Made by a program: the position numbers and the translations under genes
Shown here: in pieces, positions 51,204 through 61,200 of the stretch
Layout of the letters: each line of letters opens with the position of its first letter
How positions within the stretch are numbered: position 1 is the stretch's first letter
Notes under the pieces: generated by a model
Told to the model about the DNA's origin: nothing
The model's database searches: none
The model's input: the letters and a program-made list of their open reading frames with translations, nothing else
Source: Acidimicrobiales bacterium
Lineage (GTDB): Bacteria; Actinomycetota; Acidimicrobiia; Acidimicrobiales; Aldehydirespiratoraceae
Assembly (NCBI GenBank): GCA_033344915.1
Contig: JAWPML010000001.1
Location: forward strand, 3,096,369 to 3,160,368
Direction: 5' to 3'
Length of the DNA: 64,000 nucleotides

Positions 51204-51906
51204 CGCAATACGGGAGCCCGGCCGGGTCCTCCAACACGATCCAGTGTTCGAACGTGGCGAGTCGCGTCGACCCGAGCTCGACGTGCAGCGCCGCGACGTC
51301 CTCGCGACCGTCACCGGCCGACACGTCGAGGTGGGCGCGGGCGGTGGTCTCGGGCGCGTCGTCGGCCAACCGCTGGAACAGGAGCCGGTAGGGCAGACCG
51401 TCGGGTTGCTCGAGGCGCCGGAACTCCGTCGATGACGGCCGCAGCGTCCATCCGAGCAGCGCCGACCAGAACCCGACCTCGGCCGCGAACGAGGCGGCGG
51501 GCACGTCGATCGCGATCTGGTCGAGCCGGCTCGGCGGCGAACCGACCGGCGCGGGGACGCGGCGTTCGCCTCCGTCGGCGACGACACAGAACCCGAGACC
51601 GGCCGGCGAACGGAGGACGACATGGCCCGGGTCGGCGACGACGACCGCGCCGAGCGCCGTCGCCTCGTCGGCCGCCGCCCGCACGTCGTCGACGTGGAGG
51701 TCGAGGTGGATGCCCGACGTGTCGTCCCCGGTCCGCTGCACCCGCACCACCGGATCGCCGGTGTCGGGGACGAGCGTCGCGAACTCGCCGTCGGGTCCTC
51801 GCCGGGCCGACATCGTGGTCCCGGTGGCGTCCATCCAGAACCGGCTTGCGGCATCGAACCGGTCGGCGGCCAGGTCGACGAAGGCGGTGATCCAGCGAAG
51901 CTCCAC
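51178..51906 (-). CDS. VOC-superfamily protein with two glyoxalase-like modules
   Basis: A 242-residue protein with two VOC modules (about 1-112 and 125-240), each ending in the family's GLGFCVVA / GLPYCVTR type strand. Such proteins bind a metal and act as lyases, dioxygenases or antibiotic-binding proteins; the metal ligands here are partly changed and the role is unknown. GTG 51906 is 6 bases after TACGCT (51918-51913, minus), which fixes the start. Confidence 0.78.
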   Translation of the reverse strand: MELRWITAFVDLAADRFDAASRFWMDATGTTMSARRGPDGEFATLVPDTGDPVVRVQRTGDDTSGIHLDLHVDDVRAAADEATALGAVVVADPGHVVLRSPAGLGFCVVADGGERRVPAPVGSPPSRLDQIAIDVPAASFAAEVGFWSALLGWTLRPSSTEFRRLEQPDGLPYRLLFQRLADDAPETTARAHLDVSAGDGREDVAALHVELGSTRLATFEHWIVLEDPAGLPYCVTRQPVGP

Positions 51907-51912
51907 CGCCTC

Positions 51913-51918
51913 AGCGTA
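51913..51918 (-). promoter_or_regulatory. TACGCT -10 box, leaderless, for the VOC gene
   Basis: On the minus strand TACGCT, GAGGCG, then GTG 51906. Confidence 0.6.
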
Positions 51919-51951
51919 GACAGGCGAAGCACCGGGATCGCCGGGTTTCGG

Positions 51952-51957
51952 TACCCT
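51952..51957 (+). promoter_or_regulatory. TACCCT -10 box, leaderless, for the BI-1 gene
   Basis: TACCCT, GGTGGGC, then ATG 51965. Confidence 0.55.
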
Positions 51958-51964
51958 GGTGGGC

Positions 51965-52672
51965 ATGTCCTACCCCGAACTCGACCTCCGACCCGTTGCC
52001 GAACTGGACGACACGACCCGCGGCGACTTCGTCGTGCGTGTCTACCAGCACCTCGTGGCCGCGATCGTCGTGTTCGCCGGCATCGAGGCGCTGTTCCTGA
52101 ACACCCCCATCGCCGAAGGCATCTTCGACTTCGCCACGAGCGGCGGGATGAGCTGGTTGCTCATCCTCGGTCTGTTCATGGTCGGCCAGTGGATCGTCGC
52201 CAACTCCGCGGCGGACCTGCTCAACCCGCAGAAGCAGTACGCCGCGCTCTTCGGCAGCGCTGCCCTCTATGCCGTCCTGTTCGCGCCGATGCTGCACTAC
52301 ATCTTCCGCTACCGCAGCGACGGCGGCACCACGGTTGCGGCCGCGGGCCTGATCACCGCCATCGCGTTCGCCGGTCTCACCGTGGTCGGCTTCGTCACCC
52401 GCAAGGATCTCTCGTTCCTGCGGCCGATCACGATGTACGGCTTCGTGTGCGCGGGCGTGCTGATCGTCGGGGCGATCCTGTTCGGCTTCAACCTCGGCGT
52501 GTGGTTCTCCGTCGCGATGATCGCCCTGTCGGGCGTCGCGATCCTGTGGCAGACCCAGACCATCATCCGGAAGTTCCCGAGCCAGGCCCATGTGGCCGCC
52601 GCGCTCGGGCTCTTCTCGTCCGTGATGACGATGTTCTGGTACGTGCTGCGCCTGTTCGTCGGCCGCGACTGA
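51965..52672 (+). CDS. Bax inhibitor-1/YccA-family membrane protein
   Basis: A 235-residue protein with about seven transmembrane helices and the BI-1 layout: a soluble N-terminus (TRGDFVVRVYQHLVAAIVVF), a central helix pair, and LFGFNLGVWFSVAMIALSGV near the end. Bacterial members act as pH-sensitive calcium leak channels or interact with membrane proteases such as FtsH. It converges on lon with only 3 bases between the stops. Confidence 0.82.
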   Translation: MSYPELDLRPVAELDDTTRGDFVVRVYQHLVAAIVVFAGIEALFLNTPIAEGIFDFATSGGMSWLLILGLFMVGQWIVANSAADLLNPQKQYAALFGSAALYAVLFAPMLHYIFRYRSDGGTTVAAAGLITAIAFAGLTVVGFVTRKDLSFLRPITMYGFVCAGVLIVGAILFGFNLGVWFSVAMIALSGVAILWQTQTIIRKFPSQAHVAAALGLFSSVMTMFWYVLRLFVGRD

Positions 52673-52675
52673 GCC

Positions 52676-55003
52676 TCAGGCCGCGAGCGCGACCGCCAGC
52701 GCTTCGCTGACGGTCGAAACGAGATGGATCGTCACCTCGTCGCGCACGGTCTCGGGGATGTCGTCGACATCGCGGCCGTTGGCGATCGGCAGGATCACGT
52801 CGGTGACACCGGCCCGGTGGGCGGCGAGCACCTTCTCCTTCACGCCGCCGATCGGCAGGACGCGGCCCTGCAGCGTGACCTCGCCGGTCATCGCCACGTC
52901 GCCCCGCACCCGCCGCCCGGTCAGCAGGCTGACGAGGGCAACCGTCATCGTGACACCGGCGGACGGGCCGTCCTTCGGCGTGGCGCCGGCCGGGAAGTGC
53001 ACATGGATCCGTCGATCCTCGGGAAGGTCGATGCCGATCCGCTCGGCGTTGGCCCGGAGGTAGCTCAGGGCGATCTGACCCGACTCCTGCATCACGTCGC
53101 CCAGCTGGCCGGTGAGGGTCAACCCCTCCCCCGGCAGGACCGCGGTCTCGACGAACAACACGTCGCCCCCGGCGCCGGTGACCGCGAGGCCTGTGGCCAC
53201 GCCGGGATCAGCCGTGCGCTCGGCCGGGTCTTCGCGCAACGCCGGGCGTCCGAGCGCGTCCTCGAGCTCGGCCTCGTCGATCACGATCGGTGTGGCCTCG
53301 CCGGTGGCGACGCGGGTCGCGGCGCGGCGCACGAGACGGTCGAGCCGGCGCTCGAGCGAGCGCACGCCGGCCTCACGGGTGTAGTCGCCCACGATGGTGC
53401 GGACGAGATCGTCGTCCACGACAACCTCCTCGGGCCGCACCGCGTTCTGTTCGAACACCCGGGGAAGCAGGTGGTCGCGGGCGATCTCGATCTTCTCGTC
53501 CTCGCTGTAACCACGGAGGGGGATCACCTCCATGCGGTCGAGCAACGGGGCCGGCAGCCGCTCGATCTCGTTGGCCGTGGCGATGAACACCACGTCGCTC
53601 AGGTCGAGGTCGACCTCCAGATAGTGATCGCGGAACGTGTCGTTCTGCTCCGGGTCGAGCACCTCGAGCAGCGCAGCCGACGGGTCCCCGCGATAGTCCT
53701 GGCCGACCTTGTCGATCTCGTCGAGTAGCACGACCGGGTTCATCGCCCCGGCCTCGGTGAGGGCCCGCACGATACGGCCGGGCCGGGCGCCGACATAGGT
53801 GCGGCGGTGGCCCCGGATCTCGGCCTCGTCGTGGATTCCGCCGAGCGACATGCGGACGAACTCCCGCCCGAGGGTGCGGGCGACCGAACGACCGAGTGAC
53901 GTCTTGCCGACGCCGGGTGGTCCGGCGAGGGCGAGGATGGTGCCGCCCCGGGCCGGGGTGCCGTCGACCTCGCGCTCCTCGCGGAGGCGGCGCACGGCGA
54001 GGAACTCGACAATGCGTTCCTTGACGTCGTCGAGCCCGGTGTGGTCGTCGTCGAGCACGCCGCGGGCCCGAGCGAGATCGAGATCGTCCTCGGAGCGGTT
54101 CGTCCACGGGATCTCGAACATGGTGTCGAGCCAGGTGCGGATCCAGGACGACTCCTGGCTCTGCGGACCCTGCTGTTCCAGCCGTTCGATCTCCTTGCCG
54201 ATGGCGTCGGTGACCGCCTCGGCCACACCCCCGTCGATGAGGGCAACGAGCTGTTCGCGGTACGCACCCACGGCATCGCCGTCGCCCTCGCCCAGCTCGT
54301 TCTGGATCGCCGCGAGCTGGCGGCGGAGGACGGCCTCGCGCTGCGACGAGTCGATCTCGTCGCTCACCGAGCGATTGATGTCGCCGTTCACCTCGGCCTC
54401 GACCGCAGCGGCCTCCGCCCAGTCGATCGCCAGGCGGAGTCGGGCATCGGTGTTGGTGGCCTCGAGCAGCTCGATGCGCTGCTCGGTGGACAGCTCCGGC
54501 CACCAGGCGATCGTGTCGGCGAGCGCGCCCGGGTCCTCGACATCGTGGAGCAGGCGCGCCATGGGCGCGCCGCCGATGGCCCGGAGCAGTCGGGTCGCTG
54601 CGGCGCGATAGCGGTCGGCGAGCGCGACCGTGTCGGCCGTCGCCGGCCCGGGGTCGACGACGGTGGTCTCGACGACGAGGGAGCCGCCGTCGTCCAGCGA
54701 ACCGCGACCGACGCGCACGCGGGCGACGCCCCGGATCACGAGGCCGTCGCCGCCGCCGGGAAGCTGTCCCCGCTGCTCGATGTGGGCCAGCGTGCCGATC
54801 GCCTGGGAGGCCTCGGCGTCACGGGGAACCAGCACGACGTGGTCGTCGTGTCCGGGCGCAGCCGCCACCGCGGCCACCGCCTCGGGCGACTCGACCTTGA
54901 TGGTCACGACCATCTCCGGCAGCACCACGCCGGACGTGGGAACGACGGGGACGGTGCGGATCGCACCCGGTCCCGGGGCGGTGGTGGAGGCATCAGTGGA
55001 CAT
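52676..55003 (-). CDS. lon: ATP-dependent Lon protease
   Basis: A 775-residue bacterial LonA. The N-terminal substrate-binding domain (1-200) is followed by a helical region, an AAA+ module with Walker A GPPGVGKTS (about 366) and Walker B PVVLLDEIDKV, and the serine protease domain with catalytic Ser in PKDGPSAGVTM (S681) and Lys in GGVKEKVLAAHR (K722). It degrades damaged and regulatory proteins. ATG 55003; the upstream CAGTAT gives a short leader. It is divergent from an RHH-like regulator. Confidence 0.95.
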   Translation of the reverse strand: MSTDASTTAPGPGAIRTVPVVPTSGVVLPEMVVTIKVESPEAVAAVAAAPGHDDHVVLVPRDAEASQAIGTLAHIEQRGQLPGGGDGLVIRGVARVRVGRGSLDDGGSLVVETTVVDPGPATADTVALADRYRAAATRLLRAIGGAPMARLLHDVEDPGALADTIAWWPELSTEQRIELLEATNTDARLRLAIDWAEAAAVEAEVNGDINRSVSDEIDSSQREAVLRRQLAAIQNELGEGDGDAVGAYREQLVALIDGGVAEAVTDAIGKEIERLEQQGPQSQESSWIRTWLDTMFEIPWTNRSEDDLDLARARGVLDDDHTGLDDVKERIVEFLAVRRLREEREVDGTPARGGTILALAGPPGVGKTSLGRSVARTLGREFVRMSLGGIHDEAEIRGHRRTYVGARPGRIVRALTEAGAMNPVVLLDEIDKVGQDYRGDPSAALLEVLDPEQNDTFRDHYLEVDLDLSDVVFIATANEIERLPAPLLDRMEVIPLRGYSEDEKIEIARDHLLPRVFEQNAVRPEEVVVDDDLVRTIVGDYTREAGVRSLERRLDRLVRRAATRVATGEATPIVIDEAELEDALGRPALREDPAERTADPGVATGLAVTGAGGDVLFVETAVLPGEGLTLTGQLGDVMQESGQIALSYLRANAERIGIDLPEDRRIHVHFPAGATPKDGPSAGVTMTVALVSLLTGRRVRGDVAMTGEVTLQGRVLPIGGVKEKVLAAHRAGVTDVILPIANGRDVDDIPETVRDEVTIHLVSTVSEALAVALAA

Positions 55004-55053
55004 TCGTAATCCGATCGCTCATACTGTTGATTACACGCTTACAACCTCTGAGG

Positions 55054-55064
55054 ATACGACGTAT
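55054..55064. promoter_or_regulatory. ATACG-A-CGTAT palindrome in the lon divergent promoter
   Basis: An 11-base palindrome 4 bases before the RHH-like gene's ATG and 51 bases from the lon ATG, in an unusually AT-rich stretch (55004-55067). A candidate binding site for the adjacent regulator. Confidence 0.5.
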
Positions 55065-55067
55065 TCC

Positions 55068-55601
55068 ATGTCTCCACCCCGCGGTTCCCGGTCCCGCCGA
55101 AGTCAACCGGCCACTCCCCCGCCCGTCACCACCGACGCGCTCGGCGCCTGGTTCGCCGCGGCGCTTCCGGAGGGCTGGTTCGCCGCAGCACCCCGGGTCC
55201 GCCACGACAGCGACGAGATCCTCGTCACCGGCGATCTCGGCCCCCCGGGCGCCGGGCTCTCGCACGACCAGCAGATCGTCGCCTTTCGCGAGGCGACGCG
55301 CGAGCAACGCATGGCGATCGCCGATGCCGCGCAGGCGGAGTTCGGCCGCACCGTCAGTTGGGGCGTGGAGTGCGGAGACACGGAGGTGCGCTTCACCACG
55401 GTCAACGCGCCGGCGATGACCCGCCTGCGGCTCGAGGAACGGCAGGTGCTCGACACGCTGATCGACGGCGGGATCGCCCGCAGCCGCAGCGAAGCACTCG
55501 CCTGGTGCGTCCGGCTCGTGGGCGAGCACGAGGACGACTGGATCGCCGAACTCCGTGAAGCCGTCGAGCGGGTCAAGGAGGTGCGCGACCAGCGGGCCTG
55601 A
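55068..55601 (+). CDS. Protein with C-terminal ribbon-helix-helix-like segment
   Basis: A 177-residue protein. A basic, disordered N-terminus (SPPRGSRSRRSQP) is followed by an unrecognised domain (about 20-110) and then MTRLRLEERQVLDTLIDGG with IARSRSEALAWCVRLVGE, which fits a ribbon-helix-helix DNA-binding fold, and a charged helix. It starts at ATG 55068 next to a palindrome and is divergent from lon, so it may regulate lon or itself (inference). Confidence 0.6.
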   Translation: MSPPRGSRSRRSQPATPPPVTTDALGAWFAAALPEGWFAAAPRVRHDSDEILVTGDLGPPGAGLSHDQQIVAFREATREQRMAIADAAQAEFGRTVSWGVECGDTEVRFTTVNAPAMTRLRLEERQVLDTLIDGGIARSRSEALAWCVRLVGEHEDDWIAELREAVERVKEVRDQRA

Positions 55602-55607
55602 CCCCGG

Positions 55608-56600
55608 TCAGCCGGCGAAGTAGTCGGCCCAGTCGTCGAGCGGGCCGTCCGGCGTGCCCGCCTCGATCGTCACGAGGTCGCCGCCGATCGTCAGCGCGTC
55701 GGCGACCGCACCGGCCGGATCGTGGTCCAGCTCGTGGGCGAAAAATCCGGCGGTGATCCCCCGCACGATGGGCCCGTAGTCCGTGTCGTCATCGAGGATC
55801 CCGAGAAGGTGATTGCCGCCGACCAGGGTGACGAACATGCGGCGGTTCGCCTGGGTGAACGCCCACGACCCGATACCGCTGGCGATCGGCACGATCCGGT
55901 CCTCGTCACCGTGCAGCACCATCACGGCGACGTCGTCGCGGACCTCGCCGAACCCGGCGCTCATGACGACGGCGGCGTCGACGCGAAGATCGCCGTCCGG
56001 ACTGAGCGCAGCGCCCGCGGTGGTGAGCCCGCCGAGCGAGTGCCCGATGACGCCGATGCGCTCCGGGTCGATGAGCGGTCCGAACTCCGGGTCGTCGAGC
56101 ATCGAGTCGATCACGAACGTGACATCACCGACCTGACCGGCGATGTCGCCGGCGTTGGCGAACCCGCTGTCCTGGTTCGTGAGCGGGAAGGCGGGCGACG
56201 CGACGACGAAGCCGGCGGCCGCGAGGTGCTCGCGCAGCATGACATGACTGCGGGGATGGCCGGTGAGACCGTGGTTGAAGATGATCAGGGGCCGCACGTC
56301 GTCCGTGTCGAGGGCGTCGACCCAGACGTCGAGCGTGCGCTCCGGCAACTCCGGCTGGTCGCCGGTGGCCGGCGTGACGCGCGTGTCGTCGACGAACACC
56401 CGGGTGGCGTTGACGACGACCGGCGGCACCGTCGTCGTGGTGGTCGTCGTGGTCGTCGTCGTCGTGCTGGTCGTCGTGGACGGGTCCGCGACGGTCGTGG
56501 TGGTGGTCGACGTCGGGGCGGCGTCGTCCGCCGTGTCGTCGCTGCAGGCGGCGGCGACCAGACCGAGCGCGAGCGCGACCGCGAGGAACCGACGCGTCAT
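55608..56600 (-). CDS. Alpha/beta hydrolase lipoprotein coupled to mftC
   Basis: A 330-residue predicted lipoprotein: signal peptide ending LGLVAAAC (Cys about 19), a Thr-rich linker (about 32-60), then a dienelactone/PAF-acetylhydrolase-like fold with IIFNHGLTGHPRSH (oxyanion), GVIGHSLGGLTTAG (nucleophile Ser), HGDEDRIVP (acid) and a late His in LVGGNHLLG. It would cleave an ester or lactone outside the membrane. Its ATG overlaps the mftC stop, an unusual partner for the mycofactocin genes. Confidence 0.82.
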   Translation of the reverse strand: MTRRFLAVALALGLVAAACSDDTADDAAPTSTTTTTVADPSTTTSTTTTTTTTTTTTVPPVVVNATRVFVDDTRVTPATGDQPELPERTLDVWVDALDTDDVRPLIIFNHGLTGHPRSHVMLREHLAAAGFVVASPAFPLTNQDSGFANAGDIAGQVGDVTFVIDSMLDDPEFGPLIDPERIGVIGHSLGGLTTAGAALSPDGDLRVDAAVVMSAGFGEVRDDVAVMVLHGDEDRIVPIASGIGSWAFTQANRRMFVTLVGGNHLLGILDDDTDYGPIVRGITAGFFAHELDHDPAGAVADALTIGGDLVTIEAGTPDGPLDDWADYFAG

Positions 56601-57781
56601 TTACGGCCGAGGAAGGCGACCGGGGTCGGCCGAGAGTGGTCCGCCCCGACCGGGCGGAGCGCCTGATCGGCCGCCTCGACGAGCGGCTCGCCGTGCCCGA
56701 GCACACACTCGGGGTCGGGGCCGTCGAGCGGGATGCCGGTGAAGAACTTGGCGGCCATGCAGCCACCCTGGCACGCGTCGAAGTGGCCGCAGGACGCACA
56801 CGCGCCGGCGGACTGGGGCTCGCGGAGCTCCAGGAAGAGGTCGCTCTCCTGCCACACCTTGCGGAACCCGCCCTCGTCACGGACGGAGCCGGCGAGGAAC
56901 TCGTCGTGCAGGACGAAGGGGCAGGCGTAGACGTCGCCGAGCGGGTCGATCAGGCACACCACCCGGCCGGCACCGCAGAGGTTGAGCCCGGGCAGCGCCT
57001 CGCCGAGGGCCGAGAGGTGGAAGAACGAGTCGCCGGTCAACACGTCGGGACGCTCGAGCAGCCAGTGGTACAGGTCGCGCTGCTGCTGGTCCGTGGGGTG
57101 CAGCTCGTGCCAGCTGTCCGCACCACGACCGGACGGCCGGAAGCGGGTCAGGCGGAGCTGGGCGCCGTAGCGGTCGGCCATCGCCTTGAACTCGTCGACC
57201 TGGGGGATGTTGTGGCGGGTCATCACGACGGAGATCTTGAACTCGCCGAACCCGGCATCGTGGAGATGCTCCATCGCCTGCACCGCGGTGGCGAACGAGC
57301 CCTCGCCTCGCACGTGGTCGTTGGTGGCGGCATCGGCGCCGTCGATCGAGATCTGGACGTCCACATAGTCCATGCCGGCGAGCTTCCGGGCGACGTCGGC
57401 GTCGATGCGCGAACCGTTGGTCGAGAACTTCACGCCGACGCCGTGATCGACCGCGTACTCCACGAGATGCCAGAAGTCCGGCCGGATCGTGGGCTCGCCG
57501 CCACCGATGTTGATGTAGAAGACCTGCATCCGCTCCAGCTCGTCGATGACGGCCTCGGCCTCCGCGGTGGTCAGCTCACGCGGGTCACGGCGGCCGCTCG
57601 ACGAGAGGCAATGCACGCACTGGAGGTTGCACGCATACGTGAGTTCCCAGGTGAGACAGATCGGGGCGTCGAGGCCCCGCTTCATCTGGTCGCCGAGACC
57701 GCTCTGCTTGACCGGCGACAGCACGAGGTTGTCCGGACGAGGCTCGGTGATGTCGGGCGAGGACAGGTCGGACAGGGTCAT
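56597..57781 (-). CDS. mftC: Mycofactocin radical SAM maturase MftC
   Basis: A 394-residue radical SAM/SPASM protein. The cluster motif is YACNLQCVHC (C51, C55, C58), then NIGGGEPTIR, and C-terminal auxiliary-cluster cysteines in CGAGRVVC, CPFV and CASCGHFDACQGGC. MftC decarboxylates and cross-links the last Val-Tyr of MftA. ATG overlaps the mftB stop. The order mftA-mftB-mftC is canonical. Confidence 0.95.
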   Translation of the reverse strand: MTLSDLSSPDITEPRPDNLVLSPVKQSGLGDQMKRGLDAPICLTWELTYACNLQCVHCLSSSGRRDPRELTTAEAEAVIDELERMQVFYINIGGGEPTIRPDFWHLVEYAVDHGVGVKFSTNGSRIDADVARKLAGMDYVDVQISIDGADAATNDHVRGEGSFATAVQAMEHLHDAGFGEFKISVVMTRHNIPQVDEFKAMADRYGAQLRLTRFRPSGRGADSWHELHPTDQQQRDLYHWLLERPDVLTGDSFFHLSALGEALPGLNLCGAGRVVCLIDPLGDVYACPFVLHDEFLAGSVRDEGGFRKVWQESDLFLELREPQSAGACASCGHFDACQGGCMAAKFFTGIPLDGPDPECVLGHGEPLVEAADQALRPVGADHSRPTPVAFLGRK

Positions 57782-58044
57782 GCGGCCACCAGGAAGTCGG
57801 ATGCGGCGAGCGACGCGAGCGCCTTCTCGAAGGAGGGCCAGCGCCGGGGGTCGATGCCGACGGCGTCGAAGGCCTCCCGCGCCGTCGCGTGCTGGTCGAG
57901 CGACTCCACGAGGGTGACGAGCTCGGGCGCGCGCAGGAAGTTCAGACGCCGGTTGCCGTAGTGGTAGGCCAGCGCACCGAAGGGTTCGGGACGCAGGGCG
58001 ACACGCTCGTGCAACCGGTACGACGACGAGGCGTCGAAGGTCAC
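57778..58044 (-). CDS. mftB: Mycofactocin chaperone MftB
   Basis: An 88-residue peptide chaperone with the PqqD-like RiPP recognition fold: YRLHERVALRPEPFGALAYH at the N-terminus, NRRLNFLRAPELVTLVESL, and a helical C-terminus. It binds the MftA leader and presents it to MftC. GTG 58044 is chosen because it lies 4 bases after the mftA stop; longer in-frame starts would run through mftA. Confidence 0.92.
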   Translation of the reverse strand: MTFDASSSYRLHERVALRPEPFGALAYHYGNRRLNFLRAPELVTLVESLDQHATAREAFDAVGIDPRRWPSFEKALASLAASDFLVAA

Positions 58045-58048
58045 GGCT

Positions 58049-58165
58049 CTAGTAGACGCCGCACATTCCGTCGATGGAGATCTCCTCGACGAGCAGCTCT
58101 TCCTCGACGAGTTCGTCCTCGTTCGAGTCGTCCGCGGTCTGATCCTGAACGTCGGTGGGTTCCAT
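58049..58165 (-). CDS. mftA: Mycofactocin precursor peptide MftA
   Basis: A 38-residue precursor, too short for routine gene finding. The acidic leader (EDELVEEELLVEE) is followed by the invariant core ending ISIDGMCGVY, whose terminal Val-Tyr becomes the redox cofactor. AGGAGG lies 8 bases before ATG 58165, one of the strongest ribosome sites in the window. mftB starts 4 bases after the TAG. Confidence 0.97.
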   Translation of the reverse strand: MEPTDVQDQTADDSNEDELVEEELLVEEISIDGMCGVY

Positions 58166-58226
58166 GACGGCCTCCTGGGTCGATGCGGGCATCGATGAAC
58201 GTGCCTGAAACTACAGCGTAGGCCGG
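58166..58226 (-). promoter_or_regulatory. mftA leader with candidate promoter and small stem
   Basis: On the minus strand TACGCT (58220-58215) and TGTAGTTT lie upstream, then TCGATG-CCCG-CATCGA can form a 6-bp stem just before the AGGAGG ribosome site. The stem could hide or expose that site; no regulator gene (mftR) is in the window. Confidence 0.45.
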
Positions 58227-61200
58227 TCAGACACGAGCGAGGCGAGGCACGTCCTCGGCCGGAACCGCCTTCGACCACAGCCAACCCTGGGCCCGACGGC
58301 AACCGAGCTCGAGGAGCATCTCGGCCTGCGCCGTCTCCTCGACGCCTTCGGCGACGACATCGAGGCCGAGGCCCCGGCTCAGCCAGATGATCGTGCGCAC
58401 GATCTCCCGGTCGGTCGAACTGGTCACGATGCCGCTGACGAAGGACCGGTCGATCTTGAGTGTGTCGACCGGCAGATGCTTGAGGCGGGCGAGCGAACTG
58501 AACCCGGTGCCGAAGTCGTCCACCGCCACCTCGACGCCGAGGTCGCGCACGGCCTGGAGAGCGTCGATCGCACTGTCGGCGTCGAGCATCAGGGAACGCT
58601 CGGTGATCTCCACACACAACAGGCTCGCGGGCACCTCGTGCGCGTCGAGCGCCCGTGAGATCTGCTCGGCGAGCTCACCGGACTGGAGTTGGGCGGCCGC
58701 CACATTCACCCGGATGCGGGTCTCGAAGCCGTCGGCGACCCAGCGCTGGAGCGTCTCGAAGCTGCGGCCGAGCACGAGCCGGCTCAACTCGGGGGCGAGG
58801 CCGATCTCCTCGGCGGTGTCGATGAACCGCGCGGCCTCGATCACGCCCTCGGTCGGGTGGTCCCAGCGGACGAGCGCCTCGACGCCCACGATCTCGTTCG
58901 TGATGAGGTCGTACTCGGGCTGGAACCACGGCAGGAACTCTCCGGCGGCAACGCCCCGACGGAGGTCCGTCTCGAGGTGGAGCCGATCGCGCAGCGTGGC
59001 TCGATGGGCCTCGTCGAAGAACTCGTAGCGGTCACGCCCCTTCGTCTTGGCGTCGTACAGGGCGGCGTCGGCGTGGCGCAGCACGGCCTCCACGTCGTCG
59101 CCACCGGATGATCTGGCGATGCCCACGCTGCAGGTCGGGATCACCGTCGTGCCGTGGACGATGATGGGCTCGCGGATGACCTCGATCAGCCGTTGTGCCG
59201 TCACCGCGAGCTCCATGTCCGAGTCGCCGTGCACGAGCACGGCGAACTCGTCGCCGCCGAATCGGGCCACCACGTCCGAGCCGCGAAGGGAGCGCCGGAT
59301 CCGTTCGGCGATCGCCACCAGCACGGCGTCCCCGGCGCTGTGACCGAGCGAGTCGTTGACCACCTTGAACCGGTCGACGTCGATCATGAGCAGTGCGCCG
59401 CGGCCGCCGGTGGCGAGCTGGCCCGTGAACTCGTCGGCGAGCTTGCGGCGGTTGGCGAGGCCGGTCAACGCGTCATGGGTGGCGTCGTACTCGAGCTGCG
59501 CCCGGCTGCTGACCACGTCGATGAACTGACGAATCTGGCCGATGACCTGTTGCAACAGTGCCCGCTCGACGGGCGTCCATTCGCGGTCGCGCAACGAGCA
59601 CACGCCGAGGAGGAGGGCGATGCCCGGCGAGCGGAAGGGCACGACCAGCATGGAGAACTCGGATCCCGCCACAGCTTCGGCGGGCAGGCGGATCCCGTCG
59701 GGCAGCTGGCGCGACCGGGTCTCGGTGGGCCGACCGGAGTCGAGAACGCGCTGACAGTGCGCCTGAAAGACGGACTTGTCGAGCCCCGGGCCCGTGGGCT
59801 CCAGGCTCTCGCCGTCGCGACTCCAGGAGTGCACGGTGCCGTCGGAGCTCCCGAGGTACTCCGCGAACGAGATGACATCGGTGTCGAGCGCCTCCCCCAG
59901 CTCGCCGAGGGCCCACGTGATCACGTCGGCGGAGTCGACGACGGACCGATCGAGGAAGCGGGCACCGAGCCGGAGCTGGAGGTCGTCGAGGACCTGCCGG
60001 TACTCCTGCTGACGCTCCTCGGCCGCCCGCGCCCGGGCCTGGAGGATCACCCCGGCGAGATCCGTCAGGGTCCGCAGCTCGTCGGCCGGGAGCTCCGCTC
60101 CCACGCGGTCACCGGTGAGGGTCAACACCGCTCGGACATCGTCACCGACCGCGGTCGGGACGATCATCGTGGCCGCGGTGGTGACCCGCCCCCAGGCGGC
60201 GAGTACGTCCTCCGGCTGCAGGACGAAGGGCTCGTGCCACGTCTGAACGTCCCCAGGCAGGTCGAACTCGGTCGGGAGCTGCGGCCGAGTGCCGTCGGAC
60301 CACTCCATGACCACGGACACCTGTCCGACCGCCGGCTCGATCTCGGCGAAACGAACCCGGCGCGCCCCGAACACGCCGCCGATCCGTTCGAGGGCGGCCT
60401 GCGCCGTCTCGTCCACCGTCGCCGCGGTCGCGTTGAGGAAGGACTCCGCGATCTCGGTCCGTGCCTGCTCGACCACACCGCGGCGAACGAGGTCGAGTTC
60501 CGCACCCATGCGCATGCGGAACTGTCCCAACATCGCGACGGCGTTCGTCACGAGTTCGAGCGCCGTGTCGGCGAGCGGCCGATTGTCGATCCGGCCGACG
60601 ACGAACACGCCGACGAGCTCACCCTCGACGATGCCCGGAACGACCACCCCGCTGTTGAACCCGGCGACGAGATCTTCGACGTCCGGAACCGTGTTGAACT
60701 CGTCGAAGCGATAGATGCCGCCCTGACCGAGGTGCTCGACCGCCGCAGCCGACAGATCCCGATGGCCGGGATCGGCCTCACCGGACTCCGCCCACTCGAG
60801 CAGGAAGTGCAGGCGACCCTCGGCCCACTCGTACGTGCGCATCGCCGTCGCCCCGACGTAGCGGCCGACCGTCTCGAGCACCTCGTCCAGCAGCTCGCGC
60901 GCTTCGCCGATCCCTCCCTCGTGGAGCCGCCCGCCGACGCGGGCCAGGATCTCGGCCACGTCGGCCCGCTGACGAAGCTCTTCGCGGGCGTCGTGATGAC
61001 GCATGTGGCGCCACAGGATCTCGCCACACAGCTGGACGGCCATGCGGTCGCTGTCGTCGAGGTCATCCAGGTCGGGTGCCAGCACGGCCACCGCACCGGA
61101 CACGATGTCCTCGTCGAAGATCGGCGTCACGAGCATCGACGCGCCATCCCCGATCTGGCGCATCAACGTGCCGAAGTCGTTGTCGAAGTCGTCGGGGGTG

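Noticed and set aside
56400-56500. Similar GTCGTGGT low-complexity stretch
   Set aside because: It encodes the Thr-rich linker of the lipoprotein hydrolase.
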